Assembly: GCA_021030915.1 (NCBI GenBank) | Contig: JAGEMR010000157.1 | Location: 1-64,000 of the forward strand | Direction of reading: 5' to 3' | Source of the DNA: Astrothelium macrocarpum | Lineage: Eukaryota; Ascomycota; Dothideomycetes; Trypetheliales; Trypetheliaceae | DNA length: 64,000 bases | In this document: in pieces, positions 10,151 through 22,042 of the stretch | Numbering within the stretch: position 1 is the first letter of the stretch | Layout: the number at the start of each line of letters is the position of its first letter | Position numbers and translations under genes: made by a program | Notes under the pieces: model-generated | What the model saw: the letters and a program-made list of their open reading frames with translations, nothing else | Told to the model about the DNA's origin: nothing | Databases searched by the model: none

Positions 10151-12646
10151 TCATCGCAGTTTCTCATCTCGAGCTCTCTGATCTTCGGTGTGCCCATGAA
10201 GTCTCTGCAAATATGCATTGAAGTCTACTGCCACTTTCAATGTTCGATCAAAATGTTCCCAATCAAGCCTGCGATTTTGAAACGCGGCCAACTGACGCGC
10301 CGTAGTCACAGTATTCCGTATTTCACGTCCGTTCATTTCAATTTTTGCAAGCTCATCAAGGTGAAGGCGCAGCTCTGGTATATTCACATTCTCCTCATCC
10401 TCTTCGAGCATATTCAGGAAATTGGTCCATATCTTCTTTCGTGCAGGTCTTGTGAGGGTTTCGTAATGAATTGCCACCTGGATCCGGGACCTGAATGCAT
10501 CATCAAACGTGCCTACTCTATTACTGGTGAGGATTAAGATTCCGTCATAATACTCAAGAACTCGCAAGAAGACGGAGACCAGGCTATTCCGTGTCAAATC
10601 AGACATAGATCTTTCTTCTAAGAAAACATCTGCCTCGTCAAGCAGCAGGACACAGTTCCATTTGGTGCCAAGATATGTGACCAATCCAAGGTATTTCTCT
10701 ACCGCCTCTGGGGTAGATCCAATGTCCCCACATGTCACTCGATACATTGGCATTTCGGCGATTTCGGCCACGCTCTCAGCGGTCAATGTCTTTCCCGTGC
10801 CAGGACCACCATGCAGTAACATGATGAGACCATTTCCCTTGCCAGATATGATGTCCGTTCGTTTGCCTGCCAAGCCTACGCCATGCTTCACACCACGCTG
10901 CGAGGTGCGAACAGTCACAAGTGCTCGTATTAGCTCTTTCGTATCCGAAGGAAGTACCAGCTGATCAAATGCCGTCTTGTTCCAATTAATAGTGCTTATA
11001 TTGTCGACGACGAGCCCAATCCATTGTTTCTCCATTAGATAAAATCCATGAATATTCTCGGGCATTAGGAGAAAATCTTCTCGGGTAGGTTCGCTCCATT
11101 CTTCTAGAGAGTATGACCAGCCATTCTTTTGAAATACTTCAGGAGGCATCAAGGGAAAGGGTGGAGGCCCAAGACTTGAATTTGTTAGTGATGGCCTATG
11201 CATTTTCCGGAAAGTTGGATAGTCGATTATGAATCTCGATTGTGGATAATATTGTTCACGAGGAGCGTCGTAGCCCGTGTAGGAAACATGAGCCCCGTTA
11301 TAAACTGACCAGAATTTCCTCCCTCGTGCCTCCAGGATCTGTTGTGTCTCCTTGGACGCAAAGGAAAGGGGATACGCTATCAGCGACGTTATTGGAACCT
11401 TTTGAGCTAAGATAGGGCCGATAGCTACTTTACGCGAACTGCGCTCAAATCCTACTCCTGACAACTTCGGCGACCAAGACCATCCATCAAGAAACTTAGA
11501 CCCGTCGAGCCATCTCGAAACTACGAGACCAGTTCCTGGTTCGCCTTGTACTGCAACAGTGTTGGGAACGAAGAGTTTTTCCAAGTGTCTTTCTGTAACG
11601 AAACCAGAATCAAAGAGACTCCTGGCATCCTCAAATTCCGAACCATACGCTTTTGCACAGTATTGTAGTAAAGGTTCTATGTATGATTTCTTGTCGACAT
11701 TCTCATCTGCGTATTTTTGTAGCAAAGACAAGTGATGAAAGAGAAATGCCGCCTCTCGATTAATGCAAAACTTGGAAAGCTTTGCGTATAACTCGTCCAG
11801 AGATGGACGCTCGTATCCGCTGTAATCATTGGAAATGTAATTACATTGTGCGATCTCTGCAATTACATCTCTTAGAGGGCCTGATCTTATAGCTATAGAT
11901 TCATCAGACTCGAGGTTCTGGCCGCTTTCCGCAAGGAACTGGTTGTCTTCGCAATATACACGACGAATGATCACAAGGTGCTTGTCGTCCTCGCCTTGCT
12001 CTTTGTTCATGTATGCAATCAGGTCGTACATCGGCTTCGTACCATTTGGATGAAAAACATTGGCGTCTTCGGGCTCGGAGTTGGAGTCGGACTGGTGTGT
12101 GATCGTGACATTATTACTATGGAGCCGTCGGGGCCGATCCTCATAAGCAATCGATGCGTGATGTTTGGAGGGGGTACCCGAACAATGAATTACATAAATG
12201 ACTTTGAAGTCTGATGCGCAGTCGTCATTGTTGTCCTTTACCTTGGAACGAGCCTCAAAATTTAGATCGTCTCCGGTAACAACGGCACATTCTGCTGATT
12301 CTGTCGATGCTGCCGTGGCTTTGTCTTTCAGAATTTGGTTGTCTTTCTCGCGGGCAGTTATTTTTCGCGGCGGGGATGTTAGAGATAGCCGTGATTCAGT
12401 TCTTTTCTTCCCCTTGCGTTTTTTCGGTGCAGGTCCGGGAAAGTAGTAAGGCTCTGCTGAAGGATGCCCCGACAATGGATCAAATTTTCCTCGCACTAAG
12501 AGCTCCAAGTCCTTGTCCCTTTGCACCTGCCTACCCGTTGTTAGATCTTCGGAGATGGTTCGAAGTGAGGATTGTTCAAAGTCGAGATTATCCTTCGTAT
12601 TTTCAGCCCCGAGAGAATCATTTGGCGGTTCCATAGAGTAAGTCAT
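10151..12646 (-). CDS. AAA+ ATPase with DUF7025-type N-terminal region (831 aa)
   Basis: A single long exon. Residues 1-150 are polar with a basic cluster KKRKGKKR (75-82), a possible nuclear signal. Residues about 200-550 match the region (DUF7025-like) that precedes the ATPase in a large fungal family. The AAA module is complete: Walker A GGPGTGKT (613-620), Walker B VLLLDEADVF (666-675), sensor-1 ILTSNR (705-710) and arginine-finger context FRSRIQ (718-723). The gene is convergent with the DUF7708 gene 298 bp away, and its 5' side abuts the transposon inserted at 12851. Substrates of this family are unknown. An alternative start is Met5. No disabling change is seen, so it is probably functional. 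Confidence 0.85.
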   Translation of the reverse strand: MTYSMEPPNDSLGAENTKDNLDFEQSSLRTISEDLTTGRQVQRDKDLELLVRGKFDPLSGHPSAEPYYFPGPAPKKRKGKKRTESRLSLTSPPRKITAREKDNQILKDKATAASTESAECAVVTGDDLNFEARSKVKDNNDDCASDFKVIYVIHCSGTPSKHHASIAYEDRPRRLHSNNVTITHQSDSNSEPEDANVFHPNGTKPMYDLIAYMNKEQGEDDKHLVIIRRVYCEDNQFLAESGQNLESDESIAIRSGPLRDVIAEIAQCNYISNDYSGYERPSLDELYAKLSKFCINREAAFLFHHLSLLQKYADENVDKKSYIEPLLQYCAKAYGSEFEDARSLFDSGFVTERHLEKLFVPNTVAVQGEPGTGLVVSRWLDGSKFLDGWSWSPKLSGVGFERSSRKVAIGPILAQKVPITSLIAYPLSFASKETQQILEARGRKFWSVYNGAHVSYTGYDAPREQYYPQSRFIIDYPTFRKMHRPSLTNSSLGPPPFPLMPPEVFQKNGWSYSLEEWSEPTREDFLLMPENIHGFYLMEKQWIGLVVDNISTINWNKTAFDQLVLPSDTKELIRALVTVRTSQRGVKHGVGLAGKRTDIISGKGNGLIMLLHGGPGTGKTLTAESVAEIAEMPMYRVTCGDIGSTPEAVEKYLGLVTYLGTKWNCVLLLDEADVFLEERSMSDLTRNSLVSVFLRVLEYYDGILILTSNRVGTFDDAFRSRIQVAIHYETLTRPARKKIWTNFLNMLEEDEENVNIPELRLHLDELAKIEMNGREIRNTVTTARQLAAFQNRRLDWEHFDRTLKVAVDFNAYLQRLHGHTEDQRARDEKLR

Positions 12647-12850
12647 GCTCTCAGCATGGGAATGTTACTTCACGACATTGCAGTCACTCCTAGCAAAGGC
12701 AAGGAGCGACTGCCACAGGGAGAGTAGAAGGTCATGGATGAGAGGTTTCGATGAGCGATGGTTGTAACAGTCTACTCGTGCATCAGCCAACATCAGCTAG
12801 GCTGGTGGCTGGGCTGAGCCAACTGCAGGGCGACCAGGGTGGGACCACTA
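12647..12850. promoter_or_regulatory. Promoter remnant of the AAA gene, cut by a transposon
   Basis: About 200 bp of normal-composition DNA lies between the AAA gene start and the TA (12849-12850) used by the next transposon. The original upstream DNA continues at 16882-16926 and again from 19097, so the promoter region has been displaced by 6.2 kb of insertions. Confidence 0.5.
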
Positions 12851-15800
12851 GGAGTTTTCACCACGACCCGGACGGTCCCGGGACCCGGACACCTCAAATT
12901 TTGGCCAACTCCATAATTTGAATACGAATTACACCACCAATATGGATCCAATGAAAAAAGCAATTGTAATAGCAAATATGTAGAAATTTTCTAATTGTAT
13001 TCAGATAATAAAAAGATTTGAAATTAATCGTTTAATATTATTATGTCGTTATAAAAATATTTACAGATTCATAAAAGAAATTTATTAAAATAAATTAGTG
13101 AAATTTTCAATATAATAAAAAAAGATATTAATTTAATGAATTAATATAACGTATTCCACAAGCGAGCGGAACATACAAGCGAGTGGAATACGAATATCAA
13201 AAAAGTTACCATTTCAATCAAAAAACCATCAATTATTCAATATTATTATCAGAAATTTTATTTATATTATTTATATCTGATTCAGAATTTTTTTTTTTTA
13301 TCATTTTTATATATTCTGATATTGTGTCCAATTTTTCCGTAATTTTTATAATATTTTTAATGAATAATATTATTTTTTATTCCATTATTTTCATCAATAT
13401 TCAAATATCTAAATTTCGTATTACCAATTTTTATGATATTTAATTTTTGAATTTTCTTTTTATTTAAAATTCTATTTATTTATAAATATTTTCTTTTATA
13501 TATTTTACATTTTATATAAATTATATTTATTATTTCAAATTTTTTGATTCGTATTTTTATAATTTCAAATTAATATATCATCATTTACGTATTTTTAATA
13601 AAAATTTCCAATATTTTAATAAATCTAATTAATAAATTTTTTTGAAAATTGATAAATTTTTTAAAAATTAATATAAATTGAGATTTAAATTTTTTAATAT
13701 TTTTTGATATTTTGAATTTTCAAAATATTTTTTAAAAAAATAATTCTAATAAAATTTTTAATTAAATATTCAATTTATTTAAAATTATTTATGAATCAAA
13801 AAAAATAAATTCAATATTTTTAAAATTTTCTAAAATCTGATCTTTTATAATTGATATTTTAAATATATTAATAAAAATTAATAAAAATTCGATTTTCATG
13901 ATATAATTGATCTAATTATATATTAAAATTTTGATCTAATATAAATATATTTTTTTTAAAAATAAAAAATAATTCATATTCAATGATTATAAAAAATACG
14001 ATGAATATAATGATATATAAAAAATTATTATTTTATTTTTTTCATAAAAATTTTTAAATTTTATAAAATTATAATTCTTATATTTATTCAGAATCAATAA
14101 ATGATATATATTTATAATCTCTTTTTATATATATATATTAAAATATTTAATTCATTTAATATCAAATTCATTTATTATTTAATCATTTTTAGAAATTATA
14201 ATTCGTTATTAAAATGATAATCAATTTTTATTATATCAAAAATTTTAATAGATTTTATTTTAAAAAATGATAAAAAATGAAATTATTCGATTTATTTTAT
14301 TATTATTTAAAATCATCAAAATCCATTCATAATTATTCAATTAAATTTATTTTGATTTATAATATTTTTTTAAATCAATAATAATTTTTGAAATATTTAA
14401 AATAATTCTCATTATAAAATCATTTTCATCAAAATTTTAGATATTTTTATTCAATATATCATATTTTATTTTAATATTATTTATTAATCAGAATCAATTT
14501 TTAATTATATTAAAATTTTTATATAAATATTTTTGATAATCAAATTTTCGATTAAATTTTATTTTAAATTCAATCTTTTATTTGATAAAATTTATAAATC
14601 AATTTTTTTTAATTTTTTTTTATTTTATAAAATGAATAATAAATTTGCGATATTTCAAATTCGGATATAAATAAAAGAAAATTCTCGTATATCAAAATCA
14701 AATATATGATATATAATCATATCTTCTTTTATTTTTATAAATTTTAAAGAATTGAATTATATATCGATTTTAGATTAAATATTATGATTTCTTCAATATA
14801 TGATCGTATAAAAAACGTCAAAAATCGTAAATACATCTTTTTTTATATCAAATTGACCTTTTTGAATAATCTGAATTATAAATTGTATTCGAATTTTTTT
14901 ATGAATTGAATATATATTATTATGTTCAGATATTATGTGTTGAAATAAATGAAATAAATTTTTGGTGTTTGTGTTCCATTCGCTTGTATGTTCCGCTCGC
15001 TTGTGGAATACGTTGTTTACGATTCGTGATATCCTATTTATAATATGAATGATTTGAAATTTTGCCATTAATATTGATAAAAAAAAAATAAAAAAAATTG
15101 AATAATTCATTTTATATAATATCATTAATCATAATTAAAATTAGAATTTTTCATTTTATTTAATTTTATTCGAAAAAGAATAAATAATTATATTCAGATT
15201 CAGTTATATTTTAAAAAAATATGAATTATTAAATAATATTATTTTATAATTAATAATTTGATAAATACGTTTTAAAATTATTTAATATAAAATTTTATCA
15301 TAAAATATATATAATATGAATAAAAAAGATTTTATTATGGGCCAAATTTCTATTTATTATCGTATATTTAATAAAATAATTTATGAATAAAATCTTTTTA
15401 AAGAAATAGATATAAATGATTCTCATTCATGAATTATTATATTCATTATTATTTATATAGATGATGAAATTTTATTTTTTTTATTTATTTATAATATATA
15501 ATCCAATATTGTATAAAATTTATAATTTTAATATATGAATAATATTATTCATAAATATAATTTTATTTTATTTATTTCAGATTAAATAAATAATAAAATT
15601 GAATTAATCTAATTAAAAAAGATATTCAATAAAAATATTAAAAATAAAATTAATAATAATTTTAAATGGAAATTATTTATATTAAATAATTATGAATTTC
15701 ATTTTATTATAAATTTTTTAAATTATTATTATAAAAAATGAATTTTGATGATTATATATTCTTCTTATTTTATTCATTATTTTCAATTATTGAATATGAA

Positions 15801-16879
15801 TTTATTTAAATTATTAATAAAATATTATAATATTGGATTAAATGAATGGATTTAATAAATATAAAATTTAATTATCATAAAAAAGATTGATTTTTTTCTA
15901 ATATTTTGAATAATATATTAATGAATTTTTATATCAAAAAATATCGTAAATAAATAATTTAAAATAGAATTTTAATCATTTGATTTTCTAATAATATTTG
16001 ATTAAATTAATATTATAAATTTTTTAAAATAAATCGAATATTTTTTTAATTTTAATTTTTTAATTATTATATTTATGAAATATTGAAAATAATTTCGAAA
16101 TAAATTTAATATCGAATTATAATTAATCATATAAAAAAAATTAATAAATTTATAATATGAAATTTGAAATAAAATATAAAAAACGATTTTTTTAGAATAA
16201 AATTTTTGAATTTTAAAAAAATAATTCAAATTCAGAAATATCATAAAAATCGCCGAAAATAATTAAAAATATTTTTTTAATTCAATAAAATTATATTCTA
16301 TATTTTTAATAAAATCATATTTATTTATGAATTATAATAATAATAAAAAAAATAGAATAATTTAAAAAGAAATAAAAAAAGATTTAAAAAATTTAATAAT
16401 AAATTAATAAATAAATTGAAATTAAATATAAAATAAAACGAAAACGTGACTGATAAAAAATTTAATAATAATGGAAAAAGAAACGAATTATTCAGATATA
16501 ATAAAAATAGAAGATTATTGAATAACGAATAATAAATAGATAATTAAAAATAAAAATATATCAAAATAAATAGAAATAATAGAAATAATAAAAAATATCA
16601 AAAAAAATTCAGAATATTATATGTGTGGATGAAGAATGTGTTAATAAAATGAAAATATTTTCTGATTGAAATCGTTTATAATGAATAAAACGAATCTCAT
16701 AATATTTTTTAGATTAAATTAATTATATCAAATAAAGTGTATAAATTTGCATTATTGATTCAATTTATATAATTTCAATATTTATTATTATTGTTGAGAT
16801 AATCTAATTTGAACGTGTGGTGATGAGAACGAGTTTGGTGTCCGGGTCCCGGGATCGTCCGGGTCGTGGTGAAAACTCC
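12851..16879. mobile_element. TIR transposon (GGAG...TCACC type), about 2.16 kb plus nested element
   Basis: Inverted ends 12851-12893 and 16837-16879 match at 42 of 43 positions. They start GGAGTTTTCACCACGACC and contain GACCCGGAC twice, 17 bp apart. TA flanks both ends (12849-12850, 16880-16881). Removing the nested 13149-15013 element and one TA leaves 2162 bp, close to the 2166 bp of the neighbour at 16929-19094, whose ends share the GGAG....TCACC start. The interior is A+T-saturated. The longest frames (for example 16002-16244) are chance products of A/T sequence. Confidence 0.85.
13149..15013. mobile_element. 1865-bp TIR transposon nested in the 12851-16879 element
   Basis: Inverted ends 13149-13188 and about 14974-15013 start ACGTATTCCACAAGCGAG and carry ACAAGCGAGCGGAAC and ACAAGCGAGTGGAAT at 17-bp spacing. 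The two arms differ at one G/A position. TA precedes the left end (13147-13148). The right flank is TG instead of TA, a point difference in the expected duplication. The boxes resemble those of the element ending at 1106. The interior is A/T only, and the frames at 13183-13443 and 14793-15125 run through the repeats and are not genes. Confidence 0.85.
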
Positions 16880-16881
16880 TA

Positions 16882-16926
16882 GTCGTTGACAAAAGAAATG
16901 TCGCTCTCGGATGATTCTGCTCGGCG
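16882..16926. other. 45-bp host remnant between two transposons
   Basis: This is the only normal-composition DNA between the TA closing the 12851-16879 element and the TA opening the 16929-19094 element. It shows that two independent insertions hit the same intergenic region about 47 bp apart. Confidence 0.7.
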
Positions 16927-16928
16927 TA

Positions 16929-19094
16929 GGAGAACTCACCGCCGTATGCACGGCTCCGCTGTGTGCACACCCACCAAATTCTCAACACCATACTTTCGAA
17001 CTCAAATAATTCAATAATTATAATAGTAATTAATATGGGATTGATTTCAAAATATAATTAAAATTCATGTGAATAATAATTATTATAAAATTTAATTATT
17101 TTAATATTGTGGACGTTAATATTGATATTAAAGGCGATCAGAATGAAAAATCGTATTAAATTCATTTGAAGATTATTTTATATTTATCACCAAATTTTGA
17201 AATTTTTTAATTAATATAATTATTTTTCGTTGTGATATTTTATTCTATTTCGTCTTATTTCAGAATTATTCTATAATAATTCATTATTTTTTAATCTCCT
17301 TTTACTGTTATTATTTAATTTCACGTTGGCGTTTTTATTTCTATTGAATTTTCTTACAATCATGTTGATATTATATTTTTAATTCAGCTTTAATTTATCT
17401 AATAACAGCTTTTTCAATTTTTTAAATTTTCTATTATTATTTTTGCAATTTCTTCTTCTTTTTCTTTTATTATTATTATTATTAAATATATTATATTTTG
17501 GTGGGATTCCAAAATATGATTCCATCATATTTTATAAATATATCAATAATTTTGTGATTCTTTATATATTTTTATTCTAATTTTATTATTTTTTTAAAAT
17601 TTTAATTTTCGTGTTTAATGATATTATTTTTCATTTTTATTTTAAAATATTTAATTATGAATTGATCCAATATTTTTTCAATCTAAGAATTCATTTATAA
17701 TTTTATATCGTATCTAAAATACCGCCAATGAATATTTATAAATTAGAAAAATGATTCTGAATTTATTGAATTATTAAAATATTATTATAATCGTTGAATT
17801 GATATTTTATCAAATATTATTATTGGATTGAATAAATAAAAATCTGTTTTAAATCATTTATTAACGATATTTTTAATGATAAAAATTTATTATCATATTT
17901 ATTAAAATAGTCCAAAAAAGTCATTTTTAATAAAATGGCTAATATTTTAAATTTGATATATTTATATATTTAATTAATTTGAATAATAAATTATTAATGA
18001 ATTGAATAAATTTATATCAAATAATTGAAATTGATGAATCGAATAAAAAAAGAAAATAATAATAAGAATTTAATAATAATAATAATAATTAAAAAATTTC
18101 ATTATTATATAATTTTTGTGGCCATTTATTATTAAAAAATGATATTCTTTTATATTTTTTAATTTATTTTTGATATATTTATCAAATATTTTTTTTAATT
18201 ATGCAAATTCAATCTCATTATTTATTTAATCTGATGATAATATTATAAAATTATAATTATGAATAATTAAATTGAAATTTTAAAATCAAGAATTCTGAAT
18301 TAAATTCATTTTTAAATTATAAATAAAAAATAATGGAAATATTATTCCATTTATATAAATTATTATTAAAATAATAATCCATTTCTGAGAATTATCTGTA
18401 TCTGATTTTTATAATAAATCTCATTTATAAATTATTTTTATAAAAATTCGATATTATTTTATAAATTAGCCGATAATAAAATCTTTTTTATTCATATTAT
18501 ATATATTATATAAAAGAATTTTATATTATTCTATTTTCTGAATTATTTAGATAAATATTAATATAAAAATAATAAAAATTAAAAATTAATATCATTTCAA
18601 AATAAAATTTTAATTATTTATAATTATCTGTCTTTTTTTATATGAGATTAAAAATATTCAAAAAGACTGATTTTAATTCAATAGAATAACATTATATAAA
18701 ACGATTTTATCAATTCGATTCTAATTCAATTTTAATCAATTGAATTGCGAAATTTTATATCATTCGATTAAAAAACGGAATATCACGGTCCATAAATATA
18801 TTAATTCATTTAATTAATATTTCTTTTTGATATTATAAAAGATTGATATAAATTTTAAATTGAATTATTTAAAAATCCTTGATAACATTTTTATGATATC
18901 GTGATAACGTTAAACGTTCAATTCCATAATATTTAATTAGTTGATTGTAATTAGAATGCTTCTGCGCATCTGCTGCTGCAATCGCGGCTTCAATTGAGCC
19001 CATATTGATGGCGTAATTTGGGTGCGAAGTGTGGAGTTGAACGAATTTCGGAGTGTGCACACAGTGCGCCCGTGCATACGGCGGTGAGTTCTCC
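16929..19094. mobile_element. 2166-bp Fot1/pogo-like transposon with transposase remnant
   Basis: Imperfect inverted ends 16929-16975 and about 19048-19094 start GGAGAACTCACCGCCGTATG and carry TGCAC-centred boxes 17 bp apart. TA flanks both ends (16927-16928, 19095-19096). Unlike its neighbours the element keeps some C and G inside. On the minus strand near the right end a transposase N-terminus is still readable (18869-19003). Size and ends pair it with the 12851-16879 element, but the box sequences differ. Confidence 0.85.
18869..19003 (-). pseudogene. Transposase N-terminal fragment (psq-type helix-turn-helix)
   Basis: Forty-four codons from an ATG at 19003 to a TAA. The pattern MGSIEAAIAAADAQ followed by YNQLIKYYGIERLTLSRYHK matches the start of Fot1/pogo-family transposases: an Ala-rich first helix, then an HTH_psq domain with the TLSRxH motif. 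The stop falls where the family continues into the CENP-B/Tc5-type HTH, and downstream sequence is too A/T-rich to read. The fragment lies 91 bp from the right terminal repeat, as expected for a first exon. It is a RIP-broken transposase. Confidence 0.75.
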
Positions 19095-19096
19095 TA

Positions 19097-19506
19097 GTGC
19101 CCAAAAATCTCTACTCTGTTAATCTGATTGTAGGCATTACAATCTTTTCATACACCACTTCACCAGCAGAAGAGCACAGATCAAATCCAATATTAAACAA
19201 AAGACGCAAGACTTTCGAATGGTCTTGTATGCGCGTCAGTGGCGATGCGAGATAATTTGGGAAGTGCTGAATACTTGGTAGGAGATGGAATAGTAGTAGC
19301 CGGTCTTGCTACCAAATCTAGCACCTACAGATTAACACATAGGCATCTCGACCACACCATGATATTTAAATAGCGCGCCTTAGAACAAAATGGTTATTAA
19401 AGGCTCAGCCAAGAGGAGCAGTTTGAAAATGTAGCTACACTGAGAAATCAGGCCCCGCACAAGCTACCACGCTATACATACCCAAAGTACTTCACAGAAG
19501 AGCGCC
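19097..19506. other. Intergenic DNA downstream of the S41 peptidase gene
   Basis: Normal-composition host sequence with no gene. It probably includes the 3' end region of the S41 peptidase transcript. Joined with 12647-12850 and 16882-16926 it would form an ancestral intergenic space of about 660 bp. Confidence 0.5.
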
Positions 19507-22042
19507 TCAGCATGCTAAAACAAAGTATACCACGGAAATACATTGGACGGCGACAAGCAAAACTCGGCCATGCTGCAGGAGCCCAGCAGGCGCCGCATTC
19601 GGATTAGCAGGGATAGGGCGAGCAGCTGACGAAGACGACGCAGTTGGTGCTCCGCTAAATGTACCAGAAGGGCTCGATCCCGAAGCAGTCCCATTCGGTA
19701 CTGCTGAACTACCACCTGATGCTGTCGAACCGGAACCAGATGCTGTCGGATTAGACCCTGTTGTAGTCGAGCCGAAGCCAGTTGCAGTCGCGTTTCCCGA
19801 CGCATCAGCAAAATGCCCAATTGTTCCATTGATACACAAGCCTTTTCCACCAGCAGCAATTCCGTTCGCAATACGACTCCAGGTGTAAGTCACGTCAAGA
19901 ATATCACCTGGCGTGTAGAAAAATCGACAGTCACTATACAGTCTTGTGAACTGTAGGGGTGTCTCGGTAGTGTCGCCATCCGCAATGTTGTCTCGTACAT
20001 TCAGCGAGGCACCCTTGGGTCCAAGCTGAATGGGAGGATCGGAATCCAATAAGTGTAGAACTTCATATGCATTCCGAGTATCCGAAGAGTGGAATCCAGT
20101 GGAATAGGCGACGACTCCAAGTGCAGCGTGTGCAAAACCTTTGATTATACTGAAATCAAGCTCGTTTGAGCCTTGCACACCACCAATAATAACCATGGGG
20201 TTGTTAGTGGGGCGGCCACCTCCAACCACAGAGGTTACGTTTCCTTGGTTAATAAGCAAGTTGCTGAAAACAGTACACGTAGACGAACAGTCGGCATCAG
20301 TAAGCTATGCCATAGCCATTAGCATTCGTGATAGTCACCCACACAAACGGTGATCAATACTCACAAGAATAATGTTCTCGCCTTTAAACACCTGTTCACC
20401 TTTTGGAAGGGTTATATCCTCAAACAAGCGCAAATTCAGAGCCGCAACCTGGGTATAATTGTCCCCGTGACGGTAAATTGGTTGAGAATATTCATCCCAA
20501 GAAGTATATGGTTGACCACTTGGCCCATGCAAGTACAACTGAGAATCAAATGCGGAGCCATTCAGCGACTGAAGGGCATGAGATGCCACAGAGCTCGAAT
20601 TTAAAGCGTTTGGATTCTTAGAAGCCTGGTCTCCAATGGCAGATGCTTGCGGGCTATTCCGGAGCCTGACCCCCGAATATGGCGCGATAGACGGGAAAAG
20701 CAGCTGGAATATGTCATACGCGAGCGGCGCTGTACCTCCACCATTACCTCGGACATCAATGATGAGGCGCGACTTTTGCTGATCATGTGCTTTGTCGAGA
20801 AAATCTTGCGCAGTCTGCACGAACCCAGAGTAATCGTTACCCGGATCAAAGGTCGGAATGCTCAAAATAGCGACATCTGTTAAGCTGGGCTCTTCGAGGA
20901 AGTACCCAGTGAGTGTAGACGATGATTGTGCCACGATTGGCACTGGCCATCCTGACGCGATCGGAGTCAAGGGGGCGGATGAATTTGTTGAAGGTGCGCC
21001 TGAGGGATCTCCCGATGGACTGCTAGTGTTTGATGGCGGAGGTGAAGGTGGATGAAGCAAGAAGTGGAGAACTTCCTCACCACTGGAAAAGTTGATGGGC
21101 TCCGCGCTTGTTACGCTGTTAGATTGTGTGAAGCGTGTCCCATTCTCAAAGTCATATTGCGTCGTATCCTTCTGAAATAAGAAACTTTGTGCAGTCCACT
21201 GTCCAAAGGTTGGAGAAGGGGTAAACCCGGGGTCTGGAACTATGCTATAGAATAAGCCATTCCATTGAGCGTCCAAGTCCTGATATCCGCCGATTTGAGC
21301 TGCTACTTGCTCTAGGTATTGTGTAGCGTCAATACCATCAATCAGTGACAGAGCCGAAATTGATGCATTGCTATCGCCACCATATTTTGCTTGAATGTCG
21401 GCTAAAAGAAGATTTGGGATTAGAAGTGTCGCACTTTGCATGGAAAGTTGATACTTACAGAAAAAATACACCTTGGGAAGCTGTACGCCATCCAGTGATA
21501 CGGATACAAGTGAAATGTTGGGCTGGAAAGTAAATGATGTTATTAGAGCTGCCTCATAGGCTAAGTGGCCGTCATTGGCGCTGACAATAAGGTTATATAT
21601 ATCCGATTCAAATTCGTATTCAGTCGAATACTGCCGAGTCGAGGCTTTCGTGGATATGACGTCTAGCCCGCCAAGAATATCAACCGGAGGGAATGGATAA
21701 TCTGGAGGAGGGTCCTTCAAATATGCCAGCGTAGATTGCAGCTCAAGGTAGCTCTTCAGCCATTTAACCTGGGCCACAGCAGCAGTGGCGTTTATGGGAA
21801 CGTCTTGAATGCAAGCACCGACTAGGGATGGCCGTAGCTGCGGAGAAGAAGCTGGACGTCAAATCTTCATTAGCTATGACGTTTTGTGGAAGGGATTGAT
21901 CAAAATCAAGCTTACGTAAATTAATCTGAGCCAAGTACGAGCTTGACAATTGCGCACATGGATTTGAGTCGTTTCGAGCCAGAACTACCGCACTGGCAGT
22001 ACTCGCACTCAGCGCCAATAATGGTAAAGAGAGAGAACGCAT
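19507..22042 (-). CDS. Secreted, probably GPI-anchored S41 family peptidase (ustP-like, 784 aa model)
   Basis: Exons are 22042-21916, 21851-21459, 21401-20365 and 20304-19507. The three introns (64, 57, 60 bp) have GT-AG ends and keep frame. Residues 1-18 form a signal peptide (MRSLSLPLLALSASTASA). The segment LELQSTLAYLKDPP and IIDVRGNGGG are hallmarks of the fungal CPAF-like S41 peptidases related to ustP of the ustiloxin cluster. The last splice restores LTDADCSSTCTVFS, where Ser527 is the likely nucleophile by family comparison. A Ser/Thr/Gly-rich stalk and a hydrophobic end suggest a GPI anchor. There are no ustiloxin-type partner genes nearby, so a cell-wall or extracellular role is more likely than RiPP synthesis. 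The minus-strand sequence just before the ATG is a long pyrimidine tract ending CAG, which suggests a 5' UTR intron. Confidence 0.85.

Noticed and set aside
13183..16244. Open frames of 80-110 codons in the A+T-rich elements (13183-13443, 14793-15125, 16002-16244)
   Set aside because: They consist of Ile/Phe/Asn/Lys/Tyr runs expected from A/T-only DNA and two of them overlap terminal repeats.
19507..22042. Ustiloxin-type RiPP cluster suggested by the ustP-like peptidase
   Set aside because: No precursor peptide, DUF3328 oxidase, tyrosinase or related gene is adjacent. S41 proteins of this kind are common outside clusters.
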